Made by a program: the position numbers and the translations under genes
Shown here: positions 14,387 through 18,540 of the stretch, piece by piece
Numbering within the stretch: the stretch's first letter is position 1
Layout: each line of letters opens with the position of its first letter
The notes under the pieces: model-generated
Seen by the model: the letters and a program-made list of their open reading frames with translations, nothing else
What the model was told of the DNA's origin: nothing
Database searches by the model: none
Assembly: GCA_035285005.1 (NCBI GenBank)
Contig: JAYKIB010000305.1
Location: 1-18,540, forward strand
Direction: 5' to 3'
DNA length: 18,540 nucleotides
From: Prochlorothrix sp035285005
GTDB lineage: Bacteria > Cyanobacteriota > Cyanobacteriia > Prochlorotrichales > Prochlorotrichaceae

Positions 14387-16876
14387 ATGATTGTTCCCCC
14401 TCTTCCACTTCGCACCTGGATCGGTACCAGGGCACAGTCTTTTCGATCGTGGCTCTGGATTTCAGCCTGTCCCCCGCTCGATCGCCTGCGGCGAGCAGCG
14501 GAGCGGTCTGCTGTGGAAGGGCAAAGCGTTAATTTTCTGCGTGGTAGGGGAATGGGTCGGGGCATGAGTCAGGGAATGGGTCAGGGAATGGGTCGGGGAA
14601 CGATGCCCCAGACGGGTTGGAGGTCCTGGGGCGGCGGCCCGAGTCGGTCACGGCGGATGCTGGGGCTGGCCTTGGCTGGGGTGGCACTTGTGGGGGTGTG
14701 GAGTCCGGTGAGTGTGGCCCAAAGCACGGTTACGCGCCAGGAGCGACAGCGGTTTGAGGAGCCGGGCGATCGAGATCCCCTATTTGTGCTGGATCCCAAC
14801 GATCGACTCTATCCCGGCAAAGCTGACCCCCTCTTTCCCACGGTGATGCAGCAGCGTCCCCTGTCCCCTTTGGAACAACGCACCTTCACCCAACAGTTGG
14901 CGGACCTGGAAGCCCAGGCCCAAACGGCTTTTGACCGTGGCGATCGGGAGCAAGCCTTTCAGCTCTGGTTTCGGTGGCTGCGACTTTTGCAAGTGCAGGT
15001 TGATTCTCCTGGGGATCCCCTGGCGGAAATTGAGGCCCTGGGCCAGGTGGGGGACGTGGCATGGCGGCAGGGTCGATCGGCCCTGGTGGTGACGATCACC
15101 GATCGACTGGTGGCCCTAGAGTCGGCTTTGCTGGGGACGGGGCCCCGCCCAGGGTCCGGGGATGCCATCAGTCCGATCGATTCAAGTTATTCCAGTAATC
15201 CCCGTAATCCCCGCACCCCAAGTCACTCAGGTAATCTCAGCAGCTCAGGTAATCTCAGCAGCTCAGGCACTTCCAACAATCCCCACAACCTGCCCTCGGC
15301 CCAGGCGCTTCGATCGGCCCTGGCCCGGTCCTACGGCCAGGTGCGGGCCCTGGCTCCCGCCATTGCCCTGGGGCAGCAGCGCCTTGCCACCGCGCGCGAT
15401 CGTCAGGATCTGGCCGATCAGGTGCTGGCCCTGGCCCACCTCAGCCAACTCCACACGGGGGCATTGGACTACACCGCCGCCGCCCAAACCACCGAGACCC
15501 TCCTCGATTTACTCCAGGCCAACCCCCAGCTTGACCTGCGCCCCCTACGCCTTTGGCGCACGGCTCGTCCTGCAGCGTCCCCCTCCCCAGCCGCGCCCCC
15601 AGCAGACACCCCAGAGACCGTGGAAACGACCCTGGAGACGACCCTTGCGCGTCTCGATCGGGCGGTGGTTCGTCGCCAAGAAGAGCAGCGACTGTGGGAA
15701 GATCGCTGTGCCCTCTGGGACTTGGCCCAAAATTGGGCGGCGGCGCTGCAGGCCCAGCAGGATTTAGCGGCATTTTATGGACGTGAGGGGACGGTGGTGC
15801 CCGAATTGATCCTGCGGATTCCCGTGAGTCAGGTGCAGCAGGCCCACTACCAGATTCTGCTAGGGGAGGACGATCGGGCGATCGACACCTATCGTCAAGC
15901 CTACCGTCAGGCCCAAGCTCTCCAGCTCTATGATGTGGCTCGGGAGATTCTCCAAGCTCTGATTAACCTCTACCGATTGGAGGGCGATGTGGACCAGGTG
16001 CTGGCCCTCTATCGCACCCTGCTGAAGACCAACCAGGTGGCGGATGATGCCTATGGTATGGTGTCGGCTTACCAGGATTTGGGTCTGTTTTACCATGCCT
16101 ATGACAGCCCCGATGCGGCGCTGGAAGTGTTGCGGCGGGCCTTGGGGATTGCCCAGCGGATCCAGTTTCGGGTGGAGGAGATTGAGGCGCAAATTGCGGT
16201 GATTGAAACACCGTTGGCGCTTCAGCTCGCAGACGCACGGGCCCAGGTGGAGATTGGGGATTGGTTGGGGGCGATCGCCACCTATGACCGAATTGAGCAG
16301 TTGGCCCAGCGGTTCCAGCGCCGGGAGATCCAGCAGCAGGTGCTGTGGGACCGGCTGACTTTGCTGCGGGGGGTGATGGACCAGGACCCGGCGATCGGCT
16401 ATGTGCTGGTGCGGACGATTGATCCGACGCAGCTCCAACCGGAGCCGCTCGATGCGCCCGACGCACCTCGGATGCCGGACGTACTCGAAACGCCCGAAAC
16501 GTCCGATACACCCGATGCGCCCGCATCTGACTTGCCTCGGATCCAACCCTTAACCCAAATTTTGGCCAACTTGTCCCTCCGCACCTATACCCAACTCCTT
16601 GCCCTCTACCGCCAAGACCAAAATGCCCTGGCCCTGCTAGACACCTATCAACAGCTGGCTGACTTCTATCTCCAAAATCCTGATCTGGAGCGGTATCGCT
16701 CCCGTGCCCGGAGTAACCTTGAGCAGGCGGTGGCTCTGGTGGAGCAGTTGCTCTATTTCAAAGCGGAAGCCCCCCCGGATCTCGTCGCCCTTCAGCAGCA
16801 ACTTAAGGATCTACAGCAGCAAATCCGAACGATCGATCGGAGTTTGAAACGATCGCCGGAACCGGAGACTCTGTAG
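14387..16876 (+). CDS. Secreted or periplasmic helical-repeat (TPR-like) protein, cyanobacterial
   Basis: The open frame holds 829 codons, but the true start is uncertain. A signal peptide (SRSRRMLGLALAGVALVGVWSPVSVAQS, likely cleaved after SVA) lies at residues 86-112, so translation probably begins at one of the ATGs at 14552-14603 in a Gly/Met/Arg-rich segment. The mature part has an N-terminal segment (DPLFVLDPNDRLYPGKADPLFP) and long amphipathic helical pairs at about 165-240 and 300-365. Clear TPR-like units lie at about 485-605 (AIDTYRQAYRQAQALQLYDVAREILQALINLY; ALYRTLLKTN; AALEVLRRALGIAQ). Further helices are at 725-815. Two disordered inserts, a Ser/Asn/Pro tract near 265-305 and an Asp/Pro/Thr tract near 685-720, interrupt the repeats. 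The role is probably protein-protein interaction in the envelope. No partner is visible; rnpB follows in the same direction with its own -10. Confidence 0.82.
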   Translation: MIVPPLPLRTWIGTRAQSFRSWLWISACPPLDRLRRAAERSAVEGQSVNFLRGRGMGRGMSQGMGQGMGRGTMPQTGWRSWGGGPSRSRRMLGLALAGVALVGVWSPVSVAQSTVTRQERQRFEEPGDRDPLFVLDPNDRLYPGKADPLFPTVMQQRPLSPLEQRTFTQQLADLEAQAQTAFDRGDREQAFQLWFRWLRLLQVQVDSPGDPLAEIEALGQVGDVAWRQGRSALVVTITDRLVALESALLGTGPRPGSGDAISPIDSSYSSNPRNPRTPSHSGNLSSSGNLSSSGTSNNPHNLPSAQALRSALARSYGQVRALAPAIALGQQRLATARDRQDLADQVLALAHLSQLHTGALDYTAAAQTTETLLDLLQANPQLDLRPLRLWRTARPAASPSPAAPPADTPETVETTLETTLARLDRAVVRRQEEQRLWEDRCALWDLAQNWAAALQAQQDLAAFYGREGTVVPELILRIPVSQVQQAHYQILLGEDDRAIDTYRQAYRQAQALQLYDVAREILQALINLYRLEGDVDQVLALYRTLLKTNQVADDAYGMVSAYQDLGLFYHAYDSPDAALEVLRRALGIAQRIQFRVEEIEAQIAVIETPLALQLADARAQVEIGDWLGAIATYDRIEQLAQRFQRREIQQQVLWDRLTLLRGVMDQDPAIGYVLVRTIDPTQLQPEPLDAPDAPRMPDVLETPETSDTPDAPASDLPRIQPLTQILANLSLRTYTQLLALYRQDQNALALLDTYQQLADFYLQNPDLERYRSRARSNLEQAVALVEQLLYFKAEAPPDLVALQQQLKDLQQQIRTIDRSLKRSPEPETL
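15227..15262 (+). repeat. 18-bp tandem repeat inside the helical-repeat gene
   Basis: TCAGGTAATCTCAGCAGC occurs twice in direct succession and codes for SGNLSS units. It lies in the disordered Ser/Asn tract, and the length (18 bp) keeps the frame. Confidence 0.8.
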
Positions 16877-16894
16877 GGCACCTGCAAGATGCTA

Positions 16895-16900
16895 TATGAT
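16895..16900 (+). promoter_or_regulatory. -10 box of rnpB
   Basis: TATGAT lies about 8 bp before the predicted 5' end of RNase P RNA and 19 bp after the upstream stop codon. The -35 at 17 bp spacing (TGTAGG) is poor. Confidence 0.55.
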
Positions 16901-16907
16901 AAAAACT

Positions 16908-17362
16908 GCGGAGAAGGAGGCGAGGTGGCTACGGATTTGGCGGCTAAGCTGACTGAATTCGAGGAAAGTCCGGGCTTCCGAAAGACCACACTTGCTGGGT
17001 AACGCCCAGTGCGCGTGAGCGTGAGGATAGTGCCACAGAAACATACCGCCAATCTCCCCACCCAGATCATCGCTTGGCGGGGGTCTGGGGTCAGAGGTGG
17101 GTAAGGGTGCAAAGGTGCGGTAAGAGCGCACCAGCAGTATCGAGAGGTGCTGGCTCGGTAAACCCCGGTGGGAAGCAAGGTCGGAGGGGCAAGGGTTGGT
17201 CTTTTTCCTGTCCCGTACAGGCTTGGCCTGCGGGCTGAGGCTGCGGTGTACCGCTAGAGGTGTCGGGTAACCGGCATTCAAGATAGATGGCTGCCCCCTG
17301 GTTTTGGAATTCTTCGGAATTTTGAGACTGGGGAACAGAACCCGGCTTATGACCTCCTTTTT
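16908..17362 (+). ncRNA. rnpB: RNase P RNA (bacterial type A, cyanobacterial)
   Basis: This is the catalytic RNA that cuts the 5' leader from pre-tRNAs. Conserved blocks are present in order: GAATTCGAGGAAAGTCCGGG, GCCACAGAAACATACCGCC, GGTAAACCCCGGTGGGAAGC, CAAGATAGATGGCTGCCC and ACAGAACCCGGCTTATGACC. P1 is formed by AAGGAGG (16914-16920) and CCTCCTT (17353-17359), and five Ts follow. A TGTCGG-GTAA-CCGGCA hairpin at 17261-17276 lies where P15 is expected. It is closed by a GNRA loop, which fits the known lack of a bacterial GGU-containing L15/16 loop in cyanobacteria, where CCA is not encoded in tRNA genes. The ends are accurate to a few bases. Confidence 0.96.
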
Positions 17363-17516
17363 CGTTTTAGAGCTTCGTTTTACAGCATTTTGAAGATGTA
17401 TCGGGTTGAGGGAGTTGTCTCGCCCAGGTCTGGCAACTCCTGTCTGGTCCGGTGCCGTTACGGTGCTATTGCGGCACTATGACGCACCGTTGGGGTTAGC
17501 GTTTAGAGTTCTGAGT

Positions 17517-18098
17517 ATGATTCGTCGATCGCCACGCCCTCCGTTACAAAATCAAGCCTTTGAGCAGGCCCTAGAGGAATTACGGGACAAGCTGGAGGGA
17601 CTCCAGCAGCGTTACGAGTCAGTGTGTGCGGAGCAGGTGCGGCTGGCGGTGCTAGCCCAGGAGATTCAAGCGGCGACCCGAGCCCAGCCGGAGGCAGGGG
17701 GGGCAGCCCGTGTGAACACCGGGAAGTTAGGTCTGGAGAATTCTAATTTAGGTCGCCCTAAGCCAGCGAATTCCAGCCCCGCCCACGCCGGTGCAGCCGA
17801 TCCAAACGAAATTCCGCCCGAGTCAGTGTACCCTGGTTTCCCCCCTGATGACCAGGCCCATCCTGATGCTGTGGATCCTGATACTGTGGATCGCAGTGCT
17901 GTGGTTTCGGACACGGTCGATCCGGAGATGGTGGCAACGCTGGCGGAACTGCAACGGGAATATAGGGAACTAGAAAGCCATTTTGAAGCGCAATTTATGT
18001 CCTGGGATGGTATTGGAACGCTGTTCTGGCAAATTGTGCGGTTTGGGGGCCTAGGGATGGTCTTGGGCTGGGGATTACGATCGATCGTTGGATCCTAA
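17517..18098 (+). CDS. Coiled-coil protein with C-terminal membrane anchor, unknown function
   Basis: The protein has 193 residues from ATG 17517. The frame is open from TTG 17406, but the extra 37 residues would begin only 44 bp after rnpB and look non-native. Residues 10-60 (NQAFEQALEELRDKLEGLQQRYESVCAEQVRLAVLAQEIQA) form a coiled coil. Residues 60-135 are a variable, Pro/Asp-rich linker with a DPDTVDR.AVVSDTVDPE quasi-repeat. Residues 138-160 return to a helix (LAELQREYRELESHFEAQF). The last 25 residues (FWQIVRFGGLGMVLGWGLRSIVG) make one membrane segment, so the bulk of the protein is probably cytosolic. I know no function for it. A terminator-like hairpin lies 40 bp downstream. Confidence 0.75.
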   Translation: MIRRSPRPPLQNQAFEQALEELRDKLEGLQQRYESVCAEQVRLAVLAQEIQAATRAQPEAGGAARVNTGKLGLENSNLGRPKPANSSPAHAGAADPNEIPPESVYPGFPPDDQAHPDAVDPDTVDRSAVVSDTVDPEMVATLAELQREYRELESHFEAQFMSWDGIGTLFWQIVRFGGLGMVLGWGLRSIVGS

Positions 18099-18137
18099 GT
18101 CGGGTTGCCACCGACCGGCGAGTAATCAGATGGGAGA

Positions 18138-18166
18138 GGGTCTCCGCAGCGCGGGGACCCTTGTTC
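18138..18166 (+). terminator. Probable terminator of the membrane-anchored coiled-coil gene
   Basis: GGGTCTCC and GGGGACCC form an 8-bp stem with one mismatch around GCAGCGC. A weak TTGTT tail follows. Confidence 0.6.
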
Positions 18167-18212
18167 GTGGCAACGGGGCGGCTGTCCTAGGGCGTGTCAC
18201 CCAGTCACGGTA

Positions 18213-18311
18213 GGGTACCTCGACTAATACAGATTTTCACCGCAGTACCCACGGCAGGATTAGGGTTGGGTTGGGCGGCGAAGCCGCCCAACCCCATTAA
18301 TCCAGGGGCCC
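18213..18311 (-). repeat. Family 1 repeat, full copy (inverted)
   Basis: It starts GGGTACCTCGACTAAT and ends ATTAATCCAGGGGCCC, so both ends have drifted. The hairpin GGTTGGGCGGC GAA GCCGCCCAACC remains perfect. The inner segment (CACCGCAGTACCCACGGCAGGATTAGGGTTGGG) aligns with both 2428-2526 and the inverse of 1251-1349. Confidence 0.88.
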
Positions 18312-18364
18312 TGGGGAGACCTGACGCTATCAGAGTTATACGCCCGTCCCAGCTATAGGAGCTA

Positions 18365-18422
18365 GGGGCTATGTCTCTGACTCTGAGGGCAGTCTAGGGT
18401 TAAAGGATGCCAGCCCCTAGTG
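18365..18422 (-). repeat. Family 3 element overlapping the end of shc
   Basis: The 58 bp align base for base, without gaps, with 5149-5206. CTAGGGGCT (18362-18370) and AGCCCCTAG (18412-18420) are 9-bp perfect inverted ends. On the minus strand the element begins with CACTAG, the last His codon and stop of shc. Confidence 0.75.
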
Positions 18423-18540
18423 GCCAGCGGTCGATCGGAGACGATCGTAACGACCGAGGGCCAAGAGCGGGAAATAGTGTTGGTAGTAGTGATACTTCAG
18501 ATAGAAATGGCAGGGAAAACCCGTTCCGGTGAAGTAATCT
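18417..18540 (-). CDS. shc: Squalene-hopene cyclase, C-terminal 40 residues (partial)
   Basis: The minus strand at the window edge reads DYFTGTGFPCHFYLKYHYY then QHYFPLLALGRYDRL and a short tail ending AGH and TAG. The GTGFP..FYL.YH.Y.HYFPL.ALGRY pattern is the conserved C-terminus of squalene-hopene cyclases, which fold squalene into hopene for hopanoid lipids at the cytoplasmic membrane. The DxDD catalytic motif and the rest of the roughly 640-residue protein lie beyond the window. The stop codon is contributed by a family 3 repeat. Confidence 0.9.
   Translation of the reverse strand, partial: DYFTGTGFPCHFYLKYHYYQHYFPLLALGRYDRLRSTAGH

Noticed and set aside
16875..16885. GGGCACCTGC after the helical-repeat gene, and GGGCACCTGGA at 2138, as family 1 ends
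   Set aside because: Each is a single 8-base match without the partner end or hairpin. The second could be a remnant but cannot be supported.
1..18540. Dispersed repeats as a CRISPR array or an insertion sequence
   Set aside because: Copies are far apart, vary in orientation and have no regular spacers. No transposase or cas gene is present.

Overview
The window looks like a stretch of GC-rich cyanobacterial chromosome. The evidence is the abundance of CGATCG, with full HIP1 octamers (GCGATCGC) at 2548, 5928, 9917 and 16271; an RNase P RNA of cyanobacterial type; a tRNA gene without encoded CCA; a 2-Cys peroxiredoxin; and the 3' end of a squalene-hopene cyclase gene. The genus cannot be settled from this sequence.

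Layout, left to right. lpxD (lipid A acyltransferase, +) is followed by a repeat-filled gap and a small conserved unknown gene (-). Next come tRNA-Gly(GCC) (-) and a tight + strand run of a GNAT acetyltransferase, ruvX/yqgF and rsmD; the last two act in 16S rRNA maturation and methylation. A very large hybrid sensor histidine kinase (-) converges on rsmD. Its domains are a periplasmic sensor, HAMP, PAS, HisKA, HATPase, a degenerate receiver, a Pro-rich linker, a canonical receiver and an HPt domain. Divergent from it is a membrane protein with a coiled coil and two zinc ribbons (+). Then come a pentapeptide-repeat/HNH fusion (+) converging on a peroxiredoxin (-), a large secreted helical-repeat (TPR-like) protein (+), rnpB (+), a coiled-coil protein with a C-terminal membrane anchor (+), and the last 40 codons of shc (-).

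The intergenic DNA is unusually structured, with three separate dispersed repeat families. Family 1 is about 95-100 bp, has GGGCACCTCGA ends and carries an internal hairpin whose arms covary between copies. Family 2 is about 145 bp, has AGAGGATRTTTGG ends and poly-G/poly-C palindromes. Family 3 is about 60 bp and begins at the last codon and stop codon of three unrelated genes. No transposase is present, so these are non-autonomous elements or selected RNA/DNA structures. Family 3 at the stop codons and the covarying hairpin of family 1 are the most interesting signals here. At protein level the notable points are the HNH domain that lost its first His and the receiver domain that lost its phosphorylation residues.
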